Part shown: piece by piece, positions 54,804 through 63,304 of the stretch
How the letters are laid out: each line of letters starts with the position of its first letter
Numbering within the stretch: position 1 is the stretch's first letter
DNA from: DAIPKP01 sp964539095
Lineage (GTDB): Bacteria; Synergistota; Synergistia; Synergistales; Aminiphilaceae
Assembly: GCA_964539095.1 (NCBI GenBank)
Contig: CAZIFL010000001.1
Coordinates: 161,268-225,267 of the forward strand
Direction of reading: 5' to 3'
Length of the DNA: 64,000 nucleotides
Translations under genes and position numbers: made by a program
Notes under the pieces: generated by a model
Database searches by the model: none
Told to the model about the DNA's origin: nothing
The model's input: only the letters and a program-made list of their open reading frames with translations

Positions 54804-55481
54804 ATGAAAATATTGGTAGTTGAAGACAACAAAGACCTTGCGGGAATTCTAAAAGAGCATTTCCTTGAGGAAGATTTCTCCGTTGAGATTGCTAAAACCG
54901 GACAAGAGTGTCTTGAGATGGCGAAACGAAACGATTATGCCTGCGTTATCATCGAAACGGTTCTTTCCGATATGGACGGCCTTGATGCTATCACCACTCT
55001 CAGGGAAAAGAATAACCACGTGCCGATTATCATTTTGTCCGAACGGGAAAGTGTCGACGACAAAATCAAGGGGCTCCACAAGGGTGCGGACGACTACATG
55101 ACAAAGCCCTTTGATTTCGGAGAACTTGTGGCAAGGGTCAATGCGGTCATACGGCGAAGCACGAACCAAAGCCGTTCGGTGTTGCAGTGCGGAAGCCTCG
55201 AGCTGGATCCTGTGGCCCGCGAGTGCCGAGCAAGCGGAGAGCCTGTGACGTTGCGGCGAAGAGAGTTCGACATTCTAGAGCTTCTTCTCAAGAATGAGAA
55301 CCAGGTATTTACCCGGGAACAGATTATCAATAAGGTTTGGAAAAAAGAGTACGACGGCACCAGCAACGTAGTGGACGTGCACGTAAAATACCTTCGGGAT
55401 CGCCTCCGCCCCTGGGATATGGATAGGTACGTAGTAACCGTTCGAGGAGTGGGGTACAAGGTCCATTGCCCTGAGAGGTAA
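54804..55481 (+). CDS. OmpR/PhoB-family response regulator with Glu at the phosphorylation site
   Basis: 225-aa regulator: receiver (about 1-118) and winged-helix domain (about 128-222; RRREFDILELLLKNENQVFTRE, DVHVKYLRDRL, TVRGVGYKV). Acidic pocket Glu7/Asp8, Ser79 and Lys101 are kept, but the phosphoacceptor Asp is Glu51 (CVIIETVLSDMDG). Glu there often mimics the phosphorylated state, so it may be constitutively active or regulated differently. No kinase gene adjoins it. ATG 54804 has GGGAGAG upstream. A strong terminator follows. Confidence 0.92.
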   Translation: MKILVVEDNKDLAGILKEHFLEEDFSVEIAKTGQECLEMAKRNDYACVIIETVLSDMDGLDAITTLREKNNHVPIIILSERESVDDKIKGLHKGADDYMTKPFDFGELVARVNAVIRRSTNQSRSVLQCGSLELDPVARECRASGEPVTLRRREFDILELLLKNENQVFTREQIINKVWKKEYDGTSNVVDVHVKYLRDRLRPWDMDRYVVTVRGVGYKVHCPER

Positions 55482-55509
55482 AGAGAACTGCAAGAAGATG
55501 ATTTTTCGG

Positions 55510-55552
55510 CGGCGAAAGGCTTTTTAAGTAAAAGTCTTTCGCCGACTTTTTT
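55510..55552. terminator. Terminator after the orphan regulator
   Basis: Stem CGGCGAAAGGCTTTT (55510-55524) / AAAAGTCTTTCGCCG (55530-55544) with one G-U pair and a 5-base loop, then ACTTTTTT. Probably bidirectional, also serving the convergent ParA operon. Confidence 0.85.
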
Positions 55553-55991
55553 AGGATTTTACGTGATTACACCAAATGCAGAAGGAACGTTGCCTTTCCT
55601 CAATAAGAGCGAGCAGGGGAAAAGCGATGTCCTTTTCCTCCTCAATTTTTTCAAGGGGAGCTTTCCGCCGCCGCAACTTAAAAAGCTCACCCCTCTTGCC
55701 TTCTGCAAAAGCTTGGCGTTCCTCCATGACGTGAAGGGGAGAAAAAAGAACATCTCCTTTTCGGAACCGTGATTCCCAGTCGGCTCTCTCTCCATCCTCA
55801 AGCATGGAAAGAAAAAGCAACTCCTGTTCCGAGAGGTTTCCTTTTTCAGCTGGTTCAACAGGCAACGATTCTTCTCTCGGGCTCGTCTGGGTCTCTGTTG
55901 CCGAGCAGGTCTCTCCTGCTTCTATCTCCCAGTGCACCTTTCCTGTGGAAAGGTAATTCTCCAGACTGGGCCTCTTTTTTCGCTTAGCCAT
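55551..55991 (-). CDS. Small charged protein encoded with ParA
   Basis: 146-aa, very basic at the N-terminus (MAKRKKRPSLENYLSTG), acidic in the middle (about 25-75) and with a charged helical C-terminus ending in a CIWCNHVKS segment. No ParB-type DNA-binding motif. Its ATG overlaps the ParA stop (ATGGCTAA), so it is probably the ParA partner or cargo adaptor. No recognised family. Confidence 0.75.
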   Translation of the reverse strand: MAKRKKRPSLENYLSTGKVHWEIEAGETCSATETQTSPREESLPVEPAEKGNLSEQELLFLSMLEDGERADWESRFRKGDVLFSPLHVMEERQAFAEGKRGELFKLRRRKAPLEKIEEEKDIAFPLLALIEERQRSFCIWCNHVKS

Positions 55992-56757
55992 GAGGGCCTC
56001 CGAACTTTTCCAGAAATTCTTCCGAGAGTCTCAGGTAGTCTCGTGCTCCCTTGCTCCCGCTATCGTAACCAAAGATGGAGAGCCCTGCACTCCCCGCCTC
56101 CACAAGACTGATATTCTGTCGGATAAAACGCCGAAAAAAGATGTCTCCAAAAAAATTCTGAGCTTCCTTCTCCACCTGACGATTAACAACAATCTTCGGA
56201 TTATGTCTCGTAAGAGCAACTCCGCCGATAACAAGCTTTTTATTCAGTCGTTTTTGAAAAAGTTCTACAGTTTTTGTCAGGAGTCGCAGCCCTGCAAGGC
56301 TGTAGAACTCGCTTTCCAGGGGAACAAAAAGGCTGTCTGCTGCCGCAAGGACATTACGAGTAAAAAGACCAAGCTGGGGGGGGCTATCGCAGAAAAGGTA
56401 GTCTAAGGAGTTTTCTGCAAGAAGGGGCTCCAGTGCGGACTTCAAGAGGAGATCCCTTCCGGGTTCACTCTCCAGCTGCATCTCCATGATTGCAAGATCC
56501 AGGCTACTTGGAAGCACAAGAACCCCCTCCCGCTCTACTGCAACGTTAAAAAGCCCCGCCTCTCCGATAAGAAAATCGTAAATATACTGCTGAGATTCTT
56601 GAAGGGTTATACCGCAACCTGTAGAAAGGTTGCTCTGGGGATCCATATCAAGAACGGCCACGCGAAACCCCTGTGAGGCGAGCGCTACCGCTATATTCTG
56701 GCATGCTGTAGTTTTCCCCACGCCTCCCTTAAAGTTGCAAAAACCTATAACCTTCAA
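55984..56757 (-). CDS. ParA/MinD-family ATPase
   Basis: 257-aa deviant Walker-A ATPase: FKGGVGKTT (residues 9-17, both lysines), DMDPQSNLS (A') and FCDSPPQLG (Walker B). No N-terminal helix-turn-helix. Such proteins position plasmids, chromosomes, chemotaxis arrays, carboxysomes or other cargo by dynamic nucleoid binding. The neighbours are not the usual chromosome-origin genes (gidB, parB), so a specialised cargo is likely. TTG start with GGGGAG 7-8 bases upstream. Confidence 0.88.
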   Translation of the reverse strand: MKVIGFCNFKGGVGKTTACQNIAVALASQGFRVAVLDMDPQSNLSTGCGITLQESQQYIYDFLIGEAGLFNVAVEREGVLVLPSSLDLAIMEMQLESEPGRDLLLKSALEPLLAENSLDYLFCDSPPQLGLFTRNVLAAADSLFVPLESEFYSLAGLRLLTKTVELFQKRLNKKLVIGGVALTRHNPKIVVNRQVEKEAQNFFGDIFFRRFIRQNISLVEAGSAGLSIFGYDSGSKGARDYLRLSEEFLEKFGGPHG

Positions 56758-56822
56758 AAAGAATCTCCCCTTTCAGAGATATTTTTTGCGAAAAAACTCC
56801 TTGGCGAGGATATTTTACACCA

Positions 56823-57806
56823 TTACCCCTTTTGGTAAAGAAAACAGGCTACGAAATGGTGATTTCCCATGTCCTGGAACTCCGGAGTCTCTTGAGAGCA
56901 GCGTTCCATTGCTCGGGGACAGCGAGTGTGAAAACGGCATCCCGAGGGAGGATTGATGGGAGATGGCACATCCCCTTCCAGAAGGATACGCTTTTTTACC
57001 GCCTCAGGATCCGGTTCCGGAATTGAAGAGAGGAGAGCCTCCGTATAAGGGTGCAGGGGGCGGGCAAAGAAATCTCTCTTATCCGCCAGCTCGACCATTT
57101 TTCCGAGATACATCACCGCAATACGATCCGAAATGTGACGCACCACCGAAAGGTCATGAGAGATAAAGAGATAGGTAAGCTTCATGTCCTTCTGAAGGTC
57201 CTTCAAAAGGTTCAGCACCTGGCTTTGAATGGAGACATCCAGAGCGGAAACCGGCTCGTCGCAGACTACAAACTGAGGTTTTACTGCGAGAGCGCGTGCC
57301 ACCCCAATGCGCTGTCTCTGCCCTCCCGAAAACTCGTGAGGATACCGAAAACGGTGTTCTGAACGGAGTCCGCATTTTTCGAGAATTTCCACTACATAGT
57401 CATCCAGTCCATTTTTTTTGCAAAGTCCGTAATACCGGACTGCTTCCCCAACGATATCCCGAACGTTCATCCGGGGGTTAAGGCTTCCGTAGGGATCCTG
57501 GAAAATGATCTGCATGTTCTGGCGCATCTTTCCAGGGTCTTTTGCAAGAAGTTCTCCCACATCCTCTCCCCGAAAATGAATGCTTCCCTCCGTGGGGCGC
57601 AGCAAATGCAGAAGAGTCCTCCCGGTGGTACTTTTACCGCACCCGGACTCCCCCACAAGCCCCAGAGTCTCCTGTTCTCTCACAAAAAAAGAAACGTCGT
57701 CCACGGCCCGAACGTGTGCGACAGCACGGCGGAAAACGCCTTTCTTGATAGGAAAGTATTTTTTGAGATTGCATACGGTAAGATACTCGCTTCCCGGCTT
57801 AATCAA
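56823..57806 (-). CDS. Peptide ABC transporter ATP-binding protein (OppF/DppF)
   Basis: 327-aa ATPase subunit: Walker A GESGCGKST (near 54), Q-loop FQDPYGSLNP, signature FSGGQRQRIGVARAL, Walker B FVVCDEPVSALD, and the oligopeptide C-terminal Cys cluster CRFHTRCPRAMERC that binds 4Fe-4S in relatives. TTG 57806 (GGTGAG upstream) overlaps the oppD-like stop and removes a spurious 62-codon extension. Final gene of the transporter. Confidence 0.9.
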   Translation of the reverse strand: MIKPGSEYLTVCNLKKYFPIKKGVFRRAVAHVRAVDDVSFFVREQETLGLVGESGCGKSTTGRTLLHLLRPTEGSIHFRGEDVGELLAKDPGKMRQNMQIIFQDPYGSLNPRMNVRDIVGEAVRYYGLCKKNGLDDYVVEILEKCGLRSEHRFRYPHEFSGGQRQRIGVARALAVKPQFVVCDEPVSALDVSIQSQVLNLLKDLQKDMKLTYLFISHDLSVVRHISDRIAVMYLGKMVELADKRDFFARPLHPYTEALLSSIPEPDPEAVKKRILLEGDVPSPINPPSGCRFHTRCPRAMERCSQETPEFQDMGNHHFVACFLYQKG

Positions 57807-58794
57807 GGATCTCACCCACCTTCCGGGAATCCCTCTCGTAGAGCCAACACCGGCACTTTCTTCCGTCCTCAAATATATAGAGAGGCGGCTCTTCCTGGGT
57901 ACACTTGGCAAAACATTCGGGACAGCGGTTATGAAAACGGCATCCCGGAGGAAAATTAAGAGGATTCGGAACCACCCCGGGAATAACCTCAAGCCGCTCT
58001 CGATCCTCGCTGATCTTTGGTATAGAGCGCAAAAGTCCCTGAGTATAGGGATGCTGGGAATCTTTAAAAAGCGGTATTACCGGAGCTTCTTCTACTGCCT
58101 TTCCCGCATACATCACCACCACATGCTGAGCCGTCTCTGCAATAACCCCAAGATCGTGGGTAATAAGCATGATGGAGGAACCAAATTCTTTCTTGAGATT
58201 GAGCATCAAATCCAGAATCTGGGCCTGCACGGTTACATCAAGAGCGGTGGTCGGTTCGTCCGCAATAAGAAGGGCTGGATTGCAGGCAAGAGCCATGGCG
58301 ATCATGGCCCTCTGTCTCTGCCCTCCCGAAAGCTGATGAGGATACTCATTTACCCTTCGGGAAGCATTAGGAATACCTACCACATCAAGCATCTCTACCG
58401 CTCTCTTCCGAGCCTCCTCTGAGTTTAGTTTCTGATGAAGCATGAGGGGCTCCATGATCTGGAATCCGACTGTGTACACAGGATTAAGGCTTGTCATGGG
58501 TTCCTGAAAAATCATCGATATCTGGTTGCCTCGAACAGAACGCATTTCTCGTTCTGATTTTTTGAGTAAATCCTCTCCTTCGAAGAGAATTTCTCCTCCT
58601 GCAATACGCCCTACCGGCTTATGCACCAATCTCATGATGGAAAGAGCTGTCACACTCTTACCACATCCCGATTCCCCCACAACTCCAAGAGTTTCCCCCG
58701 CTTTGATGGAGAACGAAACTCCGTCTACCGCCCGAATAAGCCCCTGGTCGGTATCAAAAAAGGTCCGCAAATTTTTCAGTTCAACGAGTGCCAT
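57799..58794 (-). CDS. Peptide ABC transporter ATP-binding protein (OppD/DppD)
   Basis: 331-aa ATPase: Walker A GESGCGKSV, Q-loop FQEPMTSLNP, signature LSGGQRQRAMIAMAL, Walker B LLIADEPTTALD and C-terminal CRFHNRCPECFAKC cluster. ATG 58794 has AGGTGG upstream; a GTG three codons earlier is less likely. Nine bases separate it from the permease gene. Confidence 0.92.
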   Translation of the reverse strand: MALVELKNLRTFFDTDQGLIRAVDGVSFSIKAGETLGVVGESGCGKSVTALSIMRLVHKPVGRIAGGEILFEGEDLLKKSEREMRSVRGNQISMIFQEPMTSLNPVYTVGFQIMEPLMLHQKLNSEEARKRAVEMLDVVGIPNASRRVNEYPHQLSGGQRQRAMIAMALACNPALLIADEPTTALDVTVQAQILDLMLNLKKEFGSSIMLITHDLGVIAETAQHVVVMYAGKAVEEAPVIPLFKDSQHPYTQGLLRSIPKISEDRERLEVIPGVVPNPLNFPPGCRFHNRCPECFAKCTQEEPPLYIFEDGRKCRCWLYERDSRKVGEILD

Positions 58795-58803
58795 GGCAAC
58801 CAC

Positions 58804-59700
58804 CTATCGCTTCAGACGCACGTCAAGCGCGTCTCTGAGTCCATCCCCGAGGAAGTTGAAGGCCAGTACCGTATACATGATAGCCAGACCCGGGAAAACC
58901 GCCCACCACCACTGTCCCTGGCCAAGAAACTTCTGGCCGTTGGAAATCATAAGCCCCCAACTCGGCGTGGGGGGTTGGGCCCCAAAACCAAGAAAGGCCA
59001 GCCCGGCCTCAATCATGATAATGGACCCCATACCCAGGGTAGCCTGGACGATGACAGGAGCCAAGGCATTGGGTAGAATGTGCACGAAAATAATTCTCCA
59101 GTTGGGTATGCCAAGAGCCCTTGCAGCTTCAACAAACTCCCGTTCTCGAAGCGATATGAACTGCCCTCGAACTACCCGGGCTATTTCAACCCAGTTTACA
59201 AGACCAATGGCGACGTAGATAACGATCATGCTCGGATTCTGAAAGACAGCAACCACGGCAAGAACAAAGAGAAGGAACGGGAAAGCAAAGATAACGTTAA
59301 TAATCCAGGAGATAAGATCGTCTACCCACCCCCCCTTAAAACCGGCGATTGCCCCTAGAGGGACCCCGATAAAAAGGGACACCAGGGTGGCAAAAATGCC
59401 TATCTGCAGCGAGATACGAGCCCCGAACATAATGCGGCTGAGAATATCTCGTCCATACATGTCTGTTCCCATAAGGTGCTTTGTGGAGGGAGCTGCAAGC
59501 TTTGCCGCCCGTCCTTCGGTCCATATGAGCTGCTTAAAGGGGTCGTAGGGGGCAAGAAGATTCGCAAAGACTGCCACAAGGATAATAGAGATCACCATAA
59601 AAAGCCCTGCCATGGCAAGTTTGTTTCGTCGAAAGCGAAGCCATGCTTCGTACCAGAGACTGCCGCTGGAGTTCTTTTTTGTTTTTTCAGGCTTGCTCAT
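58804..59700 (-). CDS. Peptide ABC transporter permease (DppC/OppC)
   Basis: 298-aa inner-membrane permease with about six helices, an N-terminal OppC-type segment (HLMGTDMYGRDILSR near 75) and the EAA loop (EAARALGIPNWRIIFVHILPNAL near 205). ATG 59700 sits 5 bases after AGGTGG. Confidence 0.93.
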   Translation of the reverse strand: MSKPEKTKKNSSGSLWYEAWLRFRRNKLAMAGLFMVISIILVAVFANLLAPYDPFKQLIWTEGRAAKLAAPSTKHLMGTDMYGRDILSRIMFGARISLQIGIFATLVSLFIGVPLGAIAGFKGGWVDDLISWIINVIFAFPFLLFVLAVVAVFQNPSMIVIYVAIGLVNWVEIARVVRGQFISLREREFVEAARALGIPNWRIIFVHILPNALAPVIVQATLGMGSIIMIEAGLAFLGFGAQPPTPSWGLMISNGQKFLGQGQWWWAVFPGLAIMYTVLAFNFLGDGLRDALDVRLKR

Positions 59701-59709
59701 ACTATCCAC

Positions 59710-60636
59710 CTAATCGTACCGGACTCTGGGGTCAATGAGACCATAAGAGATATCCACAAGAATGTTTACCAGAAGAAAAACGAGAGCCATGGAGATTACC
59801 GTACCGCGGATCATAGGGAAATCTCTCGCCACAAGCGCCTCCACTGCAAGGCGTCCTATGCCGGGCCATGCAAAGATTGTCTCGGTAAGTACCGCTCCGG
59901 AAAGAAGAGACGATATCTGGGTTCCCACGATAGTTACCACCGGAATGAGGGCGTTTTTAAGAGCGTGCCGCCCCACCACAACTTTTTCCGAAAGCCCCTT
60001 GGCGCGAGCGGTACGTACATAGTCCTGATTCAGCACCTCTAACATACAGGATCGTGTAAGCCGTGCAATAAGGGCAGCGGGACGAACTCCTAGAGTAATC
60101 ACCGGAAGAATCAGATACTGCCAGCTTCCGTCACCGTATCCAACCCCAGGAACGAGATGGAATCCGTAGGCAAAAACAAGAAGGAGAAGAAGCCCTACCC
60201 AGAAAACTGGAGCGCTGACTCCAGAAATAGCGATGAACATGGCAGTATAATCGAAAACGGAGTACTGCTTTACAGCAGAGATAATTCCCGCCACAACCCC
60301 CACCAGGGTAGCGAGAACCATGGCCCATGCGGCAAGCCGAAAGGTCGCTCCCAGACGATCCATAATAGCCGTGGTAACCTGCTCGTTATTTCGGTAGGAC
60401 TTCCCGAAATCCCCCCGTGCCACGTCTTTTAAGAAACGGGTATACTGTTGATGAAGAGGAAGGTCTAATCCAAGATCTGCTCGAATTTTTGCCAAAGTCT
60501 GAGGATCTCCCCGTTGCCCCATCATGAGCCTGGCAGGATCTCCTGGAACGACTGCCATAAGGATGAAGACCACCGTCACAACCCCCCAGAGAACAGGAAT
60601 TGTATAAAGCAGCCTTCGGAGTATATAGGCGAACAT
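59710..60636 (-). CDS. Peptide ABC transporter permease (DppB/OppB)
   Basis: 308-aa permease beginning MFAYILRRLLYTIPVLWGVV, with FLMAVVPGDPAR and the EAA loop VRTARAKGLSEKVVVGRHALKNALIPV. Six helices. CTGGAGG precedes the ATG. Two stem-loops separate it from the binding-protein gene, which should lower permease expression relative to it. Confidence 0.93.
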   Translation of the reverse strand: MFAYILRRLLYTIPVLWGVVTVVFILMAVVPGDPARLMMGQRGDPQTLAKIRADLGLDLPLHQQYTRFLKDVARGDFGKSYRNNEQVTTAIMDRLGATFRLAAWAMVLATLVGVVAGIISAVKQYSVFDYTAMFIAISGVSAPVFWVGLLLLLVFAYGFHLVPGVGYGDGSWQYLILPVITLGVRPAALIARLTRSCMLEVLNQDYVRTARAKGLSEKVVVGRHALKNALIPVVTIVGTQISSLLSGAVLTETIFAWPGIGRLAVEALVARDFPMIRGTVISMALVFLLVNILVDISYGLIDPRVRYD

Positions 60637-60657
60637 CACAACACCTCCAGATCACTT

Positions 60658-60700
60658 CCCTCCCTATTTCGGAAGAGAAAAAATCCCGAAATAGGGAGGG
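60658..60700 (-). other. Perfect 15-bp stem-loop upstream of dppB-like gene
   Basis: Arms 60658-60672 and 60686-60700 (CCCTCCCTATTTCGG and complement), 13-base loop, no T-run. Likely protects or punctuates the mRNA between binding protein and permeases. Confidence 0.65.
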
Positions 60701-60717
60701 TCATGCCATTTTCGATT

Positions 60718-60759
60718 ATAAAAAGGGCCTGCTGAACAGGCATGTTCCAACAGGCCCTT
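60718..60759 (-). terminator. Leaky terminator after the binding-protein gene
   Basis: On the minus strand AAGGGCCTG/CAGGCCCTT closes an inner GAACA/TGTTC stem and runs into TTTTTATAAT. It follows the binding-protein stop by 22 bases, so only part of the transcripts would reach the permeases. Confidence 0.75.
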
Positions 60760-60781
60760 AAAAATTACGGAAAAGGGAGAG

Positions 60782-62413
60782 CTATTTCTTGGTTTTCCAC
60801 ACGTTGTAAAGAGGCGTGGTATAGTCTCCCATGGCAGGAAGGTGAATATTCTTGATCCAATCCTGAGCGAGCAGGCTGGTGGTGTAGTGGAAGAGGAAGA
60901 CCCAGGGGGCATCCTCTACGATAAGCTCCTCTGCCTTCTGGTAGAGTTCCAGCCGTTTTGCGGTCTCTGTCTCTATCCGGGCCTCTGCAAGAAGCCTATC
61001 AACTTCAGGATTTTTGTAGTGAGAATAATTTCCCTTGGAGCCCCAGTTGTCGGAGTGTAGCAGCACGTAGAGGAAGTTATCCGGATCGGCATAGTCTACA
61101 ACCCATCCCATACGGAACATTTCGGTCTCTGCACGTTCAGCGATATCAAGATGCACGCCCCAGTCGAGAACCTGGATCTCCAGGGTGATCCCCAGATCCA
61201 TGAGCTGTGCCTGAATAGCTTCTGCAACAGCCTTATGCCGGGGATTATTGTTTACGTTCAGCTGAGCGGTAAACCCATCTGGGAATCCCGCCTCCGCCAT
61301 GAGAGCTTTCGCTTTCTCGGGGTTGAAGGAATAGCCATAGAGGTTCTCGTTGTAGCCGAACATGCCGGGGGGCAAAACCCCTTTACCGGGGAAGTAACGG
61401 CCTTCGATAACCAGATCGTTGATCATCTCTCGGTCCACAGCATAGTTAAGGGCCTGGCGAAGCTTGGGATTGTCCTTAAAGGGCTCTTTCAGGCAGTTAA
61501 AGCCATAGTAGTAGGTTCCCATCCAGGGGCGTTCCTGAAGAAGAGGACCGAATTCCTTTTTAGCGGTAAGATAGTACTCATCGGGGAAATCGGGGAAACA
61601 GTCGATATTGCCCTTTTTGAACTCCTCATAGGCCACGGTATTGTCGGGGATAACCACAATCTCTACGCCATCAAGGTAGGGAAGATCTCGGCCCGCATCA
61701 TCCTTGCGCCAGTAGTCGGGGTTCTTCTTATAAACGGCTTTCTGGTCGTGGAGCCACTCCTGCATGATGAAAGGACCCGTTCCCACGGGGTGGAAATTGA
61801 AGTCCTTGCCCCAGTGCTCTGCGTCTTCCTTAGGCACCACCATAAAGGAGTTATAGGCTAGAACGGAGACGAAGGGGGCGAAGGGATAGCTCAGCTCGAA
61901 CTGGATGGTGTGATCATCAATAACCGTGATTCCTTCCCAATCCTCGGTTTCGCCATCTACAAACTCCTGGTATCCCTTTACCATATCGATAAAGTAGGCC
62001 CGGGGAGAGTTGATTTTTACGAGGCGCTCAAAGGAATACTTCCAGTCCGCTGCAACTACTTCTCGTCCGCCGTTAAGCGTGGGCTCCCCGAGAGATTCCT
62101 TATGAAAGCGCACTCCGGGGCGAAGATGGAAGGTAAAGACCGTTCCCTTTTCGGCTTCCCAGCTCTCCGCAAGCCGGGGAAGGAGCCCCTGGCCATCGGG
62201 GTCATTATCCACCAGCATGTCGTACATAAGATAGAGATTTCTGCTCGAAACGGTGTCCGTAGCCATGGCGGGATCCAGCTTGGGAGGATCGTTGATCTCT
62301 CTCCAGCGAAGAATACCGCCGTAGGTGGGCTCTTCCGCAAAGACCGCTCCGGCTCCCAGAATAAAACTCAACCCCATTACAAGCGCAACTATCAAGGCAA
62401 AACGCTTTTTCAC
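60782..62413 (-). CDS. Peptide ABC transporter substrate-binding protein (family 5)
   Basis: 543-aa exported binding protein. Signal peptide VKKRFALIVALVMGLSFILGAGAVFA, shown here only for its class (basic start, hydrophobic core, AVFA-EE cleavage, no lipobox Cys), so it is a free periplasmic protein, as in diderms. The mature part starts YGGILRWREIN and keeps the DppA/OppA layout (VGTGPFIM, LRQALNYAVDRE). GTG 62413 is chosen because the signal peptide begins there. First gene of the five-gene operon. Confidence 0.92.
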   Translation of the reverse strand: MKKRFALIVALVMGLSFILGAGAVFAEEPTYGGILRWREINDPPKLDPAMATDTVSSRNLYLMYDMLVDNDPDGQGLLPRLAESWEAEKGTVFTFHLRPGVRFHKESLGEPTLNGGREVVAADWKYSFERLVKINSPRAYFIDMVKGYQEFVDGETEDWEGITVIDDHTIQFELSYPFAPFVSVLAYNSFMVVPKEDAEHWGKDFNFHPVGTGPFIMQEWLHDQKAVYKKNPDYWRKDDAGRDLPYLDGVEIVVIPDNTVAYEEFKKGNIDCFPDFPDEYYLTAKKEFGPLLQERPWMGTYYYGFNCLKEPFKDNPKLRQALNYAVDREMINDLVIEGRYFPGKGVLPPGMFGYNENLYGYSFNPEKAKALMAEAGFPDGFTAQLNVNNNPRHKAVAEAIQAQLMDLGITLEIQVLDWGVHLDIAERAETEMFRMGWVVDYADPDNFLYVLLHSDNWGSKGNYSHYKNPEVDRLLAEARIETETAKRLELYQKAEELIVEDAPWVFLFHYTTSLLAQDWIKNIHLPAMGDYTTPLYNVWKTKK

Positions 62414-62524
62414 TATTCCATCACCCTTTCTTCCTTCGTGGATACTGCTTCCCTTTTCTCCGAACGCCCTATGCCCTACCGTTGCTGTGCTATCCTTCCA
62501 AACACCTCCTCTCAAAAAGGAGAC

Positions 62525-62545
62525 GCAATATATTGAATATATTGC
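62525..62545. promoter_or_regulatory. Perfect 21-base palindrome, candidate operator
   Basis: GCAATATATT-G-AATATATTGC: 10-bp arms around one base, AT-rich. It lies immediately downstream of the extended -10 of the transporter promoter, at the expected transcription start, an ideal place for a repressor. Confidence 0.6.
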
Positions 62546-62554
62546 CACGCGCCC

Positions 62555-62563
62555 AGTATAGCA
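62555..62563 (-). promoter_or_regulatory. Extended -10 promoter of the peptide transporter operon
   Basis: Minus-strand TGCTATACT (TG-n-TATACT). No good -35 is seen, which fits an extended -10 promoter. It predicts a leader of about 135 bases. Confidence 0.5.
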
Positions 62564-62671
62564 TCCTCCGGCTTTTTCTTATAGGGGTTAGAGGAATTCT
62601 GTAAAATGTTCCAATACTGTGGTTTTTTCAGGCAAAAACGTCGTGTCGGTTTTCTGTAACAGTAGAGGCTC

Positions 62672-63205
62672 CTACGAAACAGAGTTAAAAATTGCAGTGG
62701 GAGAGTTTTTATGCGACTTTGCTTTTTTAACGTTATGGTAATGCGCATAGGTGAGAGGTGATCCTTTTTTCAGGGTCTCCGCACCCACAACTTCACCTAC
62801 AAAAAGGCAATGCGTACATATATCAACCGACTGGATCACTTTGGCTTCAATAACGGATAACGTCCAGTCAAGCACGAGAGGTGCTCCAGTAATTCCTTTT
62901 TTGTAAGTAACATCACAATATTTATCAGTTTCACGCCCACACTTGAAACCAAAGTTCCCAATGAAAGGCATTGGGACATCCTCCTCAAGAACTGCCACAG
63001 AAAAAATACGGCTCTTCCCGATAAGCTCCGTAGTCAGATTTTCTTTGTGAAGGCATGTAATAATGCATATGGGGTCTGCTGTAACCTGCATAACCGCATT
63101 GGCAATCTGCCCATTACAACGCTCTTCGAAGGAAGTTCCCACGATGTACAAGCCATAACTCATCTGAAAAAGCGCAGTGATGTCAATATTCTGCAAATCT
63201 TTCAT
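62672..63205 (-). CDS. Flavin reductase-like protein (Hrb N-terminal type)
   Basis: 177-aa FMN-binding split-barrel protein: FQMSYGLYIVGTSFEERCNGQIANAVMQ (in parts near residues 13-40), GNFGFKCGRE and LTYAHYHNVKK near the end. This matches the flavin-reductase domain of Hrb and related proteins of strict anaerobes, which pass electrons to flavodiiron proteins or rubredoxin. The rubredoxin domain often fused at the C-terminus is absent. GGGGTG precedes the ATG. Confidence 0.87.
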   Translation of the reverse strand: MKDLQNIDITALFQMSYGLYIVGTSFEERCNGQIANAVMQVTADPICIITCLHKENLTTELIGKSRIFSVAVLEEDVPMPFIGNFGFKCGRETDKYCDVTYKKGITGAPLVLDWTLSVIEAKVIQSVDICTHCLFVGEVVGAETLKKGSPLTYAHYHNVKKAKSHKNSPTAIFNSVS

Positions 63206-63255
63206 AACAACACACCCCTTTTTTTAAGTATCAAAACAGATCAATTCTTGTAACC

Positions 63256-63287
63256 AAAAAAGGCAGAGCTGCAAGCTCTGCCTTTTT
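63256..63287 (-). terminator. Terminator of the ferritin gene
   Basis: Stem GGCAGAGC/GCTCTGCC (63262-63269, 63275-63282) with a 5-base loop; the minus strand runs into six T's. Confidence 0.85.
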
Positions 63288-63304
63288 ACGAAGCACCTAC
63301 CTGT

